Assembly: GCF_019263585.2 (NCBI RefSeq)
Contig: NZ_JADQDF010000001.1
Span: 5,834,501-5,898,500 of the forward strand
Source: Pseudonocardia oceani
GTDB lineage: Bacteria; Actinomycetota; Actinomycetes; Mycobacteriales; Pseudonocardiaceae
Direction: 5' to 3'
DNA: 64,000 bases
The notes below the pieces were generated by a model. It saw only the letters and a list, made by a program, of their open reading frames with translations. It did no database searches and was not told the origin of the DNA. The position numbers and the translations under genes are program-made. Positions within the stretch are counted from its first letter, which is position 1. Every line of letters begins with the position of its first letter. This document shows, in pieces, positions 8,299-18,335 of the stretch.

Positions 8299-8763
8299 TC
8301 ACCCCGTCGGCGCGGTGGCCCCGGTCCCCGGCTCCTCGGGGCCGGTCGGCGCCACTGCGCCCGCGGCGGGCACGGACCGCGAGGCCCTGGCCCGTGACAC
8401 GTCGCGCCGGTGGCCCCGGACCGTCCCTGCGATGCGTCGGTCGAGGCGGTCGAGCAGCAGGTCCACCGCCTCGCGCGGCGTCGTCGCGTCCACGTGCGCG
8501 TAGAGCGGCCTGCCGGCGAGGTCCACGAGACCCCGGGCGCTGACCGGACGCTCGCGGGCCGGATCGGCGTGCCGCACGACGCGGACATGGACGTGCAGCG
8601 CGGCTCGGCGCGTATGCGCGAGCACGGCACCGATCTTGTGCCGCACGTAGTCGGCGAGGTCGGGAGCGATGCGGCCGCGCAACTCCACGACCGGATCGGG
8701 GTGGCGCTCGCCGGCGCCGGCGGGGTGAGGGGCGGGGTCTCGAGGGGTATCGGAAGCGTTCAC
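8299..8763 (-). CDS. S30AE (HPF/RafH-like) ribosome-associated protein
   Basis: A 154-residue product whose first 110 residues look like the S30AE ribosome-binding fold (VELRGRIAPDLADYVRHKIG, then ARPLYAHVDATTPREAVDLL and LDRLDRRI). The family binds the 30S A/P sites and silences ribosomes. The DosR-controlled mycobacterial member is Rv0079 (RafH/DATIN). The long-HPF dimerisation domain is absent; the C-terminal 40 residues are low-complexity Ala/Pro/Gly. The GTG at 8763 is preceded by GAGGGTGG. The box at 8821-8834 supports control within the island. Assignment to the fold is from motif reading, not a search. Confidence 0.7.
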   Translation of the reverse strand: MNASDTPRDPAPHPAGAGERHPDPVVELRGRIAPDLADYVRHKIGAVLAHTRRAALHVHVRVVRHADPARERPVSARGLVDLAGRPLYAHVDATTPREAVDLLLDRLDRRIAGTVRGHRRDVSRARASRSVPAAGAVAPTGPEEPGTGATAPTG

Positions 8764-8820
8764 ACGTCCACCCTCGTCCGCGGGCCTCCGGTACGGCAGG
8801 GCCCACCGGCCCGGCGACCG

Positions 8821-8834
8821 GCGCCGGAGGTCCC
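8821..8834. promoter_or_regulatory. DosR-like box upstream of the S30AE gene
   Basis: GCGCCGGAGGTCCC, one mismatch to the consensus, 58 bp before the GTG. Confidence 0.5.
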
Positions 8835-9128
8835 CGGTCGGGACCGACGCGTCCTGCGCGACGGGCCGCGGGGTCAGGGACCGGGAGGCGACCGCGTCCC
8901 GAATGACCTCCGCGGGAACCTGGGGCCGAGACGCCGGTGACGCCAGGGACATCCGTCTCCGAACAGCCGGCTGATCACGCCCTCGCCGACCATCACGTCG
9001 ACGCGGCCCACGACGGCCTGTGGGCAGGGCAGGGGCCGGGTTACGGTCAGGAGCCGTGCCTCGGCGCGCACCGGTGTCCAGGCGGTGGCACATGGCGCGG
9101 TCGCCGGGGCGCACGTCCCCACGCGGGC

Positions 9129-9142
9129 GGGACCCCCGGCCC
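9129..9142. promoter_or_regulatory. DosR-like box
   Basis: GGGACCCCCGGCCC matches the consensus and lies 60 bp before the small membrane protein at 9202. Confidence 0.5.
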
Positions 9143-9201
9143 TGGCCGCGACGGCGGACGGGGGCCAGGCTTGTCAGCACGTCGACAGGGAGGAGTGCAC
9201 G

Positions 9202-9435
9202 ATGGAGGTACGACGGCAGCGGTGGCGGGACCTGACACCGTGGCGACGCACGGAGATCTCCGCAGCCGCCGCGGTGCAGCTGGCACTGCTCGTGGCCGCG
9301 CTGCGGGACCTGCTGCGCCGCCCCGCAGCCGAGCTCACGGCGCCCAAGGCGGTGTGGGTCGCCGCCTGCTTCGTCAACTTCGTCGGCCCGCTCGCCTACT
9401 TCGCCGCCGGTCGCCGACGCCCCGGACGCTCCTGA
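9202..9435 (+). CDS. small PLDc_N-like membrane protein
   Basis: A 77-residue protein with two hydrophobic segments (AAAVQLALLVAALRDLL and AVWVAACFVNFVGPLAYFAAG) ending in an Arg-rich tail. The second segment resembles the N-terminal domain of cardiolipin synthases (PLDc_N), here alone without a catalytic domain. The ATG follows a clear GGGAGGAG site. The box at 9129-9142 suggests it belongs to the island regulon; its role is unknown. Confidence 0.75.
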   Translation: MEVRRQRWRDLTPWRRTEISAAAAVQLALLVAALRDLLRRPAAELTAPKAVWVAACFVNFVGPLAYFAAGRRRPGRS

Positions 9436-9500
9436 GCCCGGAGGGTCGTGGGTACCGGCGAACGTCGCGTGCCGATCGACGCGGTGCTGCCGATCGACGC

Positions 9501-9535
9501 GGTGCGCGGACCGCGTCGACCGCGGTCCGCGCACC
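9501..9535. terminator. strong bidirectional terminator hairpin
   Basis: A perfect 15-bp stem (GGTGCGCGGACCGCG / CGCGGTCCGCGCACC) with a 5-nt loop lies between two convergent genes. Confidence 0.75.
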
Positions 9536-9547
9536 CGGACGGGCGTC

Positions 9548-9706
9548 TCACCCGGCGTCGTCCACCCGTCCGATCCGGACCCCGCTGCTGTCGGTGACGC
9601 GTCCGTCCGGTGACACGGTGCCGATCCGGACCCCGCTGTGGTCGAACACGGCTCCCGTCGGGTCGGCCGTGCCGATGCGGACACCGGAGTGGTCGTAGAC
9701 GTTCAT
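9548..9706 (-). CDS. 52-residue SGVRIG-repeat protein (beta-flower-like)
   Basis: A tiny protein made of three repeats of about 16 residues, each containing D-[HS]-SGVRIG (YDHSGVRIGT, FDHSGVRIGT, TDSSGVRIGR), separated by short D-x-x-G turns. The pattern resembles the small beta-flower repeat proteins found in actinobacteria; function unknown. ATG at 9706 with GAGGAG upstream makes it credible despite its size. It is convergent with the small membrane protein and separated from it by a strong hairpin. Confidence 0.65.
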   Translation of the reverse strand: MNVYDHSGVRIGTADPTGAVFDHSGVRIGTVSPDGRVTDSSGVRIGRVDDAG

Positions 9707-9966
9707 GGTGCGCTCCTCTGCTGGTCGGTTGCCACGCCCATCCTCGGCGTGGCTCCGCCGGCGTGGGATGGGCCCAAGGGCAGGGGTCCCCGGGCCGGAC
9801 GGCACAACCGGGCCCGACAGGTCCGGTGGAAGCGCCGCATCCGGTCTGGTCCGGTCGTTCGGCCGGGCCCGCACCCTCGGCGGCCGTGACCAGGTCGACC
9901 GGTGTGGAGCCGGACTTCGCGCCGCAAGGTCGTGGCGGTGCCGGTCGGTGCCGGTCCGGTCCCGCC

Positions 9967-12900
9967 TCAGCCGGCGGGGACCGGGGTCCGGTCACCGATC
10001 CGGACCTCGGCCAGGCCGGGGGTCTGCTCGGGCCGGTGGGTGACGATCAGCGCGGTGCGACCCTCGCTGACCGTGAGCAGCTCGGCGGCCAGGGCGTCCG
10101 CGGTGGCCGGGTCGAGGTGGGCGGTGGGCTCGTCGAGGACCAGGACGTTGCGCTCGGCGAGCAGCGCGCGGGTGACGCCGATGCGCTGGCGCTCGCCACC
10201 GGACACCGCGCCCCCGTGCTCGCCGACCGCCGTGTCCAGGCCGTCGGGCAGACCGGCCAGCCAGTCGCCGAGCCGTGCGTGTCCCAGTGCCGCGACGAGC
10301 TGCTCGTCGGAGGCTCCCGGAGCGGCGAGGGTGAGGTTGGCGCGCAGGGTGCTGTCGAACAGGTGCGTGCGGGCGCCGCACCAGGCGATGCCGCTGCGGA
10401 CCTCGGTCCCGGTCAGCTCGCGCACGTCGCGCCCGTCGGCGCGCAGCGCTCCGGCGCTCGGGTCGAGCGTGCGCAGGAGGGCGGCGACGACGGTGGACTT
10501 CCCGGAGCCGGAGGGCCCGGTCAGGGCCAGTCGGGTCCCGGCGCACAGGCCCAGGTCGACACCGCGGACGGCGTCGGTGGCGGCGCCGGGCCAGCGCACG
10601 GCGAGCCCGTCGGCCGTGAACCCCGACGGCGGCGGGACCGCTGCGCGGGGCCCACCGGTCGGGGCGGGCTGGGCGACGGTCGCCGGCTGCGCCTCGAGCT
10701 CGGCGAGCCGCCGGGCGGCGGGCAGCGCGGTGAGCAGCCGGACCGCAGCGTCGGGGAGGCCGGCCACGACGTCGGCCAGCGCGAGCGGGGTCAGGGCCAG
10801 GACCGCGAGCGCGGGGCCGGGCAGGGTCCCGGCCCGGACGGCGGCGACGCCGACCGCCGTGGCCGCCACCGAGGTGGCGCCCGTCGCGAGCACGGCGATC
10901 CCGGCGCCGACCCCGCGGGCGGTGGCCGCACGGCGCAGCAGGGCCGCGAGGCGGGCGTCGGCGGCGGCGAGCCGGTCGCGGAACCGGGCGGCCGCGCCGA
11001 ACGCGATCAGGTCCGGGGCGGCCTCGACGAGCTCGACGGTCCGGGCGAGGACCTCGCCGCGGGCGGCGGCGGCCCGCCGCTCCGTGCGGTGCGCGGCCCA
11101 GGCGGTCACCGCGGGTGCGACGACCCCGGCGACGAGCACCCCGGCAGCGACGACGAGCCCCGCGGCGGGAAGCAGCAACCCGATCCCGACGGCGGCCCCC
11201 AGCCCCACCGCGGCGGCGGCCGCGGCCGGCACGAGCACCCGTACCAGCAGGTCCTGCTGGGCGTCGACGTCGGAGACCAGGCGGGACAACAGCTCCCCGC
11301 GGCGCAGGCGCGCGGTGGCCGCCGGTCCCAGCCGCACCAGCGCCTCCCAGATCCGCACGCGCAGCGCACCGGCGGCGCGCAGCGCGGCGTCGTGGGACAC
11401 CAGCCGTTCGGCGTAGCGGAGCACGCCCTTGGCGAGGCCGAAGGCGCGGACGGCGACGATCGCGACCATCAGCGCCAGCACCGGCGGGTGCAGTGCCGCG
11501 GAGGAGATGAGCCAGGCCGAGGTGGCCGTCAGCGCCACCCCGCTGCCGAGTGCGAGTGCTCCGAGCAGCGCGGCGAGCACCAGCCGGCGGCGCTGGCCGC
11601 GCGCCGCCGACAGCGACCAGCGCAGGGCGCCGGCCGCCGAGGCGGGAACGGGGCCCGACCGCGGCGCCGGGGGGATGGACGGCGCCGCGGTCGGGGTCCG
11701 AGAGGGGAGCGACGCGGGCACGGCGCCGGCCCGGTCGAGGTGGCCGGTCCGATCGGGCCCCTCGACCGTGACGACGCGGTCGCACGCGGCCAGCAGCTCG
11801 GCGCGGTGGCTGACCAGCACGACGGTGCGCCCCGCCGCGATGCCCGGCAGCGCCGCGACGATCGCGGCCTCGGTGCCGGCGTCGACGCCCTCGGTGGGTT
11901 CGTCCAGGAGCAGCAGCGGGCGGTCGGCGAGCACGGCGCGGGCGAGCGCGACGCGGCGCTGCTGCCCGGTGGACAGGCCCACGCCGTCCTCACCGACACT
12001 TCGGTCGAGCGGCACGTCGAGCGCGGCGGCGTCCGCGGCGGCGGCCACCCGCTCGGCGGTGGCGTCGGGGGCACCGAGGCGGATGTTGTCGGCCACGGTG
12101 CCGCGCACGAGCACCGGACGCTGGGGCACCCAGGCGACGCGGCGCGACCAGGCGTCGCGGTCGACGTCGGCGAGGTCGACACCACCGACGGTGACGCGAC
12201 CGTCGTCGGGACGGCGCAGCCCGAGCAGCAGGTCGACCAGGGTGGACTTGCCGGATCCGCTCGGACCCCGCACGCCGAGCACGGCGCCGGGTCCCACGAC
12301 GAGGTCGAACCCGTCGAGGACGCGACCGCCCCGGCCGTCCACGGTGACCGCGTCGAGGCGCATGGGGACCCGCGACGGGTCCGGTGCCGGGATCCGCCGA
12401 CCGGTGCCGGTGACGGGCACCTCCAGCACGGCGAAGACCTCCGCGGCGGCGGCGAGACCCTCGGCGGAGTCGTGGAAGCGGGCGCCGACGGCGCGCAGCG
12501 GCAGGTAGACCTCCGGCACGAGGACCAGTACGACGAGCGCGGTGACGAGGTCGAGCCGGCCGTCGACGAGCCGCAGCCCGACCGACACCGCGACGAGTGC
12601 GACCGAGAGCGTGGCGAGCAGCTCGAGCACGAGGGCGGACAGGAAGGCGACCCGCAGGGTGCGCATCGTGGCCTGGCGGTAGGAGTCGGCGAGCGCGTGC
12701 AGGCGCCCGGACTGGCGGCGGGCCCGGTCGAACGCCACGAGCACGTCCATCCCGGCGACGAGGTCGAGGAAGTGATGGCCGAGCACGGCGAGGGTGCGCC
12801 ACTGCCGACGGGTGGAGCGCTCGGTGTGCAGCCCGACCAGGATCATGAAGATCGGGATGAGCGGGACCGTCAGCCCCACGATCAGCCCCGACAGCGGGTC

Positions 12901-13364
12901 GGCGAACAGGATGCGCCCGGCGACGGCGGCCGGCACGGTGGCTGCGACGAGCAGGGTCGGCAGGTAGCGGCTGAAGTAGCCCTCCAGCCCGTCCAGCCCG
13001 CGGGTGGCCAGGGTGGCCAGCTCGCCGGTGGGCGGCAGGTCGCGGTGCCGCGGTCCGAGAGCCAGCACGTGCGCCACGAGCCGGGACCGCAGCTGCCGCA
13101 CGACGTCGGTGGAGGCGCGGTGCGCGGCGACCTCGCCCGCCCAGGCGAGGGCCGCGCGGGCGGTGACGGTGACGAGCAGGCCCAGCAGCAGCGGGACCAG
13201 CACCTCGAGCCCGGCACCGCCGAGGAAGGCGGCGTCGACGGCGCGGGCGAGCAGCTCGGCCGCGACGAGCACCAGGCCCGCGGTCGCCACGGCGAGCGCG
13301 GCGGCCAGCACGACGTAGCGACGCGCCGCCGAGGCGTGCCGCAGCAGCCGCGGGTCCAGTGGCC

Positions 13365-13368
<4 letters not shown>
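9967..13368 (-). CDS. cydDC: CydDC fusion, ABC exporter for cytochrome bd assembly
   Basis: A 1133-residue fusion of CydD and CydC, each with an exporter-type six-helix membrane domain and an ATP-binding domain. The CydD half has Walker A GPSGSGKST and signature LSTGQQRR with Walker B LLLLDEPTEG. The CydC half has Walker A GPSGSGKST, signature VSGGERQR and LVLDEPTAHLDP. CydDC exports cysteine/glutathione and binds haem to allow bd-oxidase assembly. ATG at 13368 overlaps the cydB stop (ATGA), so it is translationally coupled and last in the cydA-cydB-cydDC operon. Fused CydDC is usual in many actinomycetes. Confidence 0.95.
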
Positions 13369-14408
<1,040 letters not shown>

Positions 14409-14418
14409 GGCGGGTCCT

Positions 14419-15816
14419 TCAGTAGGCCACGGCCAGCGGCCGCGGCTCGTCGGTGTCGGCGGGGGACTCCGGGGCGACGGGCGGTGGTCCCGCCTCGGCG
14501 TAGCGGACCATCAGGTAGCCGTCGACGACCGCGAGCGCGCCGTAGAGCAGCGTGAGGACGATCAGGGAGGTGAGCGCCATCGGCGTGCTGACCGAGGGGG
14601 AGACGCCGTCGGCGGTGCGCAGCATCCCGTACACCGCCCAGGGCTGCCGCCCCATCTCGGTGAAGATCCAGCCGACGCTGTTGGCCGCGAACGGCAGCAC
14701 CAGCCCGGCCACCCCGGCGACGTAGAACCAGCGTGGGACCGGGCGACGGGCGCTGCGCCGGGTCAGCCACAGGCCGACGACGGACAGCAGCCCGGCGAGC
14801 ATCCCGAAGCCGATCATGAGCCGGAAGGTCCAGTACGTCACGGGGATGTCGGGCGTGTAGTCGCCGGGCCCGTAGGTCTGCTCGGCGGCTGCCTGGAGCT
14901 GGTTGATGCCCTCGACCTCGCCGTCGAACGACCCGGTGGCCATGAACGACAGGATGCGCGGCACCCGCACGCTGAACAGCTCCTGCGAGCCGTCCGGCGT
15001 GCCGATGGTGAACAGCGAGAACGACGCGGGTGCGACGGTGTCGTAGAGCGCCTCCGCCGCCGCCATCTTCATCGGCTGCTGCTCGGTCATCAGGCGGGCC
15101 TGCAGGTCGCCGGTGACGACGACGCCCAGGCTCGCGATCAGCACGGTGACCAGCCCGAGGCGCATCGAGGGCCGGAACACCTCGGTGTGCCGGCCGCGGG
15201 CGAGGTGCCACGCGCTGATCGCGACGACGAACATCCCGCCGGTGACGAAGCACGCCGTGATCGTGTGCAGGAAGGCGCCCACGGCGGTGGAGTTGGTGAG
15301 CACGGCACCGAAGTCGACCAGTTCGGCGCGGCCGCGCTCGTCGTTGACGACCGAGCCGACCGGGTGCTGCATCCAGGAGTTCGCGGCGAGGATGAAGTAG
15401 GCCGACAGGACGGTGCCGATCGAGGCGAGCCAGATGCAGGCCAGGTGCAGCCGCTTCGGCAGCCGGTCCCAACCGAAGATCCACAGCCCGAGGAACGTGG
15501 ACTCCAGGAAGAAGGCGAGCAGGCCCTCGATGGCCAGCGGGGCGCCGAAGACGTCGCCGACGTAACGGCTGTAGTCGCTCCAGCTCATGCCGAACTGGAA
15601 CTCCTGGACGATGCCGGTCACGACGCCCATGGCGAAGTTGATCAGCAGCAGCTTGCCCCAGAACTTCGTCATGCGCAGATAGCGCTCGTCGTCGGTGCGG
15701 TACCAGGCGGTCTGCATGCCGGCGACGAGCAGGGACAACCCGATCGTCAGCGGGACGAACAGGAAGTGGTACACGGTGGTGATCGCGAACTGCCACCGTG
15801 CGAGGTCGAGGGTCAT
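14419..15816 (-). CDS. cydA: cytochrome bd oxidase subunit I
   Basis: A 465-residue CydA. His17 in TTVYHFLFVPLTIGL (haem b595 ligand region), the quinol-loop region and the conserved helices WKLLLINF-type GKLLLINFAMGVVTGIVQEF and AFFLESTFLGLWIFGW are present; the short Q-loop form is expected for this length. It is the first gene of cydA-cydB-cydDC. An island palindrome lies 75 bp upstream, suggesting induction with the dormancy genes under oxygen limitation. Confidence 0.95.
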   Translation of the reverse strand: MTLDLARWQFAITTVYHFLFVPLTIGLSLLVAGMQTAWYRTDDERYLRMTKFWGKLLLINFAMGVVTGIVQEFQFGMSWSDYSRYVGDVFGAPLAIEGLLAFFLESTFLGLWIFGWDRLPKRLHLACIWLASIGTVLSAYFILAANSWMQHPVGSVVNDERGRAELVDFGAVLTNSTAVGAFLHTITACFVTGGMFVVAISAWHLARGRHTEVFRPSMRLGLVTVLIASLGVVVTGDLQARLMTEQQPMKMAAAEALYDTVAPASFSLFTIGTPDGSQELFSVRVPRILSFMATGSFDGEVEGINQLQAAAEQTYGPGDYTPDIPVTYWTFRLMIGFGMLAGLLSVVGLWLTRRSARRPVPRWFYVAGVAGLVLPFAANSVGWIFTEMGRQPWAVYGMLRTADGVSPSVSTPMALTSLIVLTLLYGALAVVDGYLMVRYAEAGPPPVAPESPADTDEPRPLAVAY

Positions 15817-15890
15817 CGCTCCTCCGTGCGCGTTCGGTGCCGGTGATCCGGCTCGAGATGACCTTCACCCGCAGCGACCGTCGATCATCA

Positions 15891-15904
15891 GGGCCGAACG
15901 GCCC
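15891..15904. promoter_or_regulatory. DosR-like box upstream of cydA
   Basis: GGGCCGAACGGCCC is a fully palindromic 14-mer, 75 bp before the cydA ATG. The gene on its other side points the same way and ends here, so cydA is the only likely target. Confidence 0.65.
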
Positions 15905-15950
15905 CTCGGTGGCGGCCGCGGGTCCTCAGCGACCGCCGGTGCTCAGCGCG

Positions 15951-16922
15951 TCAGCGCAGCAGGACCTCAGCGAGCGTCCGGCGCGGGGTCCGCTCGACCC
16001 GGCCCGGGTCCGGCCCCGGGTGCCCGACCCGGATCACCAGCTGGGGGTGGTCCGGCGAGTGCAGCACGGTCGCGGCCAGACGGGCCCGCGCGGCGGGCAC
16101 CTCCTGCGCCTGGCTGAGCGGTGTGGTGGCGAGACCCTGTGCGGTCGCGGCGAGGAGGACCGCGCTGGCCGCCTCCCCCGCGAGCAGGTGGTCGAGGACC
16201 CCGTCGCCGATGGTGGTGAGGACGAGCAGGACCGACCCGTCGGACGAGTGCGGCGGGGCGCCGCCGAGGGTCCCCCGCGGGAAAACCCGCAGGTCCGGCC
16301 CGGCGGGGGCCGAGGTGCGGGCGGCGTCCGGGACGCCGTCGCGCGCCGCGGCCCAGCGGTGGGTCCAGACCATCAGCTCGGACGCGTAGCCGGGTGCGAA
16401 CCGCTGCCTCGCCCCGGCATCGTCCAGCACCTCGTGCAGGAGGCGCAGGGCGCCGGGGTCGGTCACGGGATGCAGCGTGGCGGCGCAGCCCGTCGCGGCC
16501 GCGACGAGTCGGCCGATCGCCCCGGGGGACACCGGTGCGGTACCGAACGGCCTGCGGTCGGTCCGGCGCTCCTCGACGAACCGGTCGAGCTCGGCGAGTC
16601 CCCTCTCGGGCGGCCCGTGGACGACCCGCACGGTCGCCAGGTGCCCGCGCTCCGCCGGTGACGGCAGCCGGCGGACGTGAGCGGAGAGGTGCGCGGCGGC
16701 GAGGGCGACGCGGAGGTGGTGCAGCACCGCGCCGCAGCTCAGGACCAGGTCGCGGCCGTCGGGATCCGCGCCCGGCAGCTGCCGGGTGCGGTCGGCGTGC
16801 AACTCGATCTCGCCGTCCCGCAGCCGCCATCGCCACGGCTGCGTGTTGTGCACCGACGGTGCCCGCAGTGCCCGTTCGACCGCACGCGCCAGTACCCCGA
16901 CCGGGATGTCGTCCTCCGCCAT
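15951..16922 (-). CDS. Acg-type nitroreductase-fold flavoprotein
   Basis: A 323-residue Acg-family protein with RAPSVHNTQPWRW, SCGAVLHHLRVAL, EERRTDRRPFG and LSQAQEVPAARARL. It is closest in length and sequence to the copy at 32545-33519. It diverges from the USP at 17109, and the palindrome at 17004-17017 lies between them, 82 bp from this ATG. In mycobacteria the paralogue Acg is DosR-controlled and needed under stress; substrates are unproven. Confidence 0.85.
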   Translation of the reverse strand: MAEDDIPVGVLARAVERALRAPSVHNTQPWRWRLRDGEIELHADRTRQLPGADPDGRDLVLSCGAVLHHLRVALAAAHLSAHVRRLPSPAERGHLATVRVVHGPPERGLAELDRFVEERRTDRRPFGTAPVSPGAIGRLVAAATGCAATLHPVTDPGALRLLHEVLDDAGARQRFAPGYASELMVWTHRWAAARDGVPDAARTSAPAGPDLRVFPRGTLGGAPPHSSDGSVLLVLTTIGDGVLDHLLAGEAASAVLLAATAQGLATTPLSQAQEVPAARARLAATVLHSPDHPQLVIRVGHPGPDPGRVERTPRRTLAEVLLR

Positions 16923-17003
16923 GCCTGCACCGTCCGCCGGCCGCGACCGCAGCGACAGGGGCGACCGGTACCGGGGCGGGCGACAGCCGACGGGGCGAGG
17001 TCC

Positions 17004-17017
17004 GGGTACTTGGTCCC
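17004..17017. promoter_or_regulatory. DosR-like box in a nitroreductase/USP divergent promoter
   Basis: GGGTACTTGGTCCC has one departure from the consensus. It is nearly centred between the two divergent start codons (82 and 92 bp). Confidence 0.55.
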
Positions 17018-17108
17018 GAGGACCGCGGTCCGCAGCCCCTGTGCCGTCCCGCCCCACGCGGTGACGCTGGTCGGACGGACGTCGACCGACCGACGGAGGA
17101 GCATCGAG

Positions 17109-18011
17109 ATGGACGCCAGCAGGGACGGGACGATCGTGGTCGGGGTGAACGCCTCGGACTCCGCCCGTGAGGCTGCCGAGTGGGCTGCGGACCTCGCCTC
17201 CACGCAGGGCGCGCCGCTGCACCTGGTGCACGTGGTCCCGGGCTCCTACCGGGACGCGCCGATCGCCGCGTTGCCCGCGTGGCTGGCGGAGCTGCGCGCC
17301 ACCGCCCGGCGACTGGGCGTGCGCGACTGCGTCGCCGAGGTGCGACCCGGCGAGCCCGTCGGCGTCCTCACCGGTTGCGCCGACGGTGCCGCGATGCTCG
17401 TGCTCGGCAGCTACGGGGACGGCGCGTGGTCCGGCATGCTCGCGGGCTCGGTGGCGCTCGCGCTCCTGGAGCGCGTCCGGTGCCCGGTCGCTGTGGTGCG
17501 GGGAGCGGCGCCGCGCGTGCCGCCGCCCCGCGGCGGGCCCGTCGTGGTGGGCGTCGACGGATCCCCGGCGGGTCGTGCGGCCCTCGACGTCGCAGCCGGG
17601 CTGGCCGAGGCGATGGGTGCACGCCTGGTGGCCGTGCGGGTCTGGTCGGACGTCGTCGCCTCCGGCGACGGGTCGGCCCACCGCCGGACCGAGGACTGGC
17701 CCGTGCTGGAGGCCGAGGCCCGTGATCTGCTCGAGGCCGAGCTCGCCCGGGTCACCGCCACGCACCCGGGGATCGAGGTGCAGCGCGACGTCGACGAGGA
17801 CTCGCCGCTGCGTGCGCTGCTCGACCGGGCGGACACGGCCCGGACGATCGTCGTGGGGCACCGGCGGTCGCCCGCGTCCGCTCCCGGTGCCGCGGGGATG
17901 CTGATGGGGTCCACCAGCCGGGGCCTCGTCGAGTTCGCGGAGTGCCCGGTCGTCGTGGTGGGACCTGCGATGGCGGCCGTTCCGCCCGCCGATCTGCTGT
18001 CGGGGACCTGA
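17109..18011 (+). CDS. tandem-domain universal stress protein, ATP motifs partly degenerate
   Basis: A 300-residue two-domain USP. Domain 1 starts GVNASDSARE instead of GVDGS and has LGSYGDGAWSGMLAGSVA; domain 2 starts GVDGSPAGRA but its glycine loop reads VGHRRSPASAPGAAGMLMGS. One or both nucleotide sites may therefore be weakened. ATG at 17109 follows GGAGGAG. It shares a promoter region with the divergent nitroreductase. Confidence 0.85.
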   Translation: MDASRDGTIVVGVNASDSAREAAEWAADLASTQGAPLHLVHVVPGSYRDAPIAALPAWLAELRATARRLGVRDCVAEVRPGEPVGVLTGCADGAAMLVLGSYGDGAWSGMLAGSVALALLERVRCPVAVVRGAAPRVPPPRGGPVVVGVDGSPAGRAALDVAAGLAEAMGARLVAVRVWSDVVASGDGSAHRRTEDWPVLEAEARDLLEAELARVTATHPGIEVQRDVDEDSPLRALLDRADTARTIVVGHRRSPASAPGAAGMLMGSTSRGLVEFAECPVVVVGPAMAAVPPADLLSGT

Positions 18012-18031
18012 TCGTGTCGGGGACCTGATCG
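17998..18031 (+). repeat. exact 17-bp tandem duplication at the USP stop codon
   Basis: TGTCGGGGACCTGATCG occurs twice back to back; the first copy contains the stop of the USP gene, so the second is a non-coding duplication. Confidence 0.85.
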
Positions 18032-18035
18032 CTCC

Positions 18036-18335
18036 TCACCCCAGGTGCACCCGGTCGAGCTGCCCGATGGCGTCGCGCACCCGCTGCCGCACGGCGGGAT
18101 GCATCGGCAACCCGCCGACGTCGGCGACGTCCCACCACCGCGCCTCGCTCGCCTCGCACCCGTCGGGCCGGGGAGCGCCGGGGAGCTCCCGGTCACCGGT
18201 GTCGACGCGGCGGACCAGGAGAAGTCGGCCTGCCGCGTCGCGGACCACCGCGTACACGAGTGGCACCACGACGGTGGCCGGTGGCGCGCCGGCATCCCGG
18301 TAGTGCTCTGTGCGGGTCGGTACCGTCACGGACAC
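18036..18335 (-). pseudogene. Nudix-like protein lacking the Nudix box
   Basis: The 99-residue frame begins like a Nudix hydrolase (VVVPLVYAVVRDAAGRLLLV then RRVDTGDRELPG) and ends like one (ARWWDVADVGGLPMHPAVRQ). The GX5EX7REUXEEXGU catalytic box expected after LPG is missing: the text goes from LPGAPRPD straight to GCEASEARWW. About 45-60 residues appear to have been deleted in frame, so hydrolase activity is unlikely. The GTG at 18335 overlaps the end of the SulP gene, so it would be co-translated. Confidence 0.6.
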
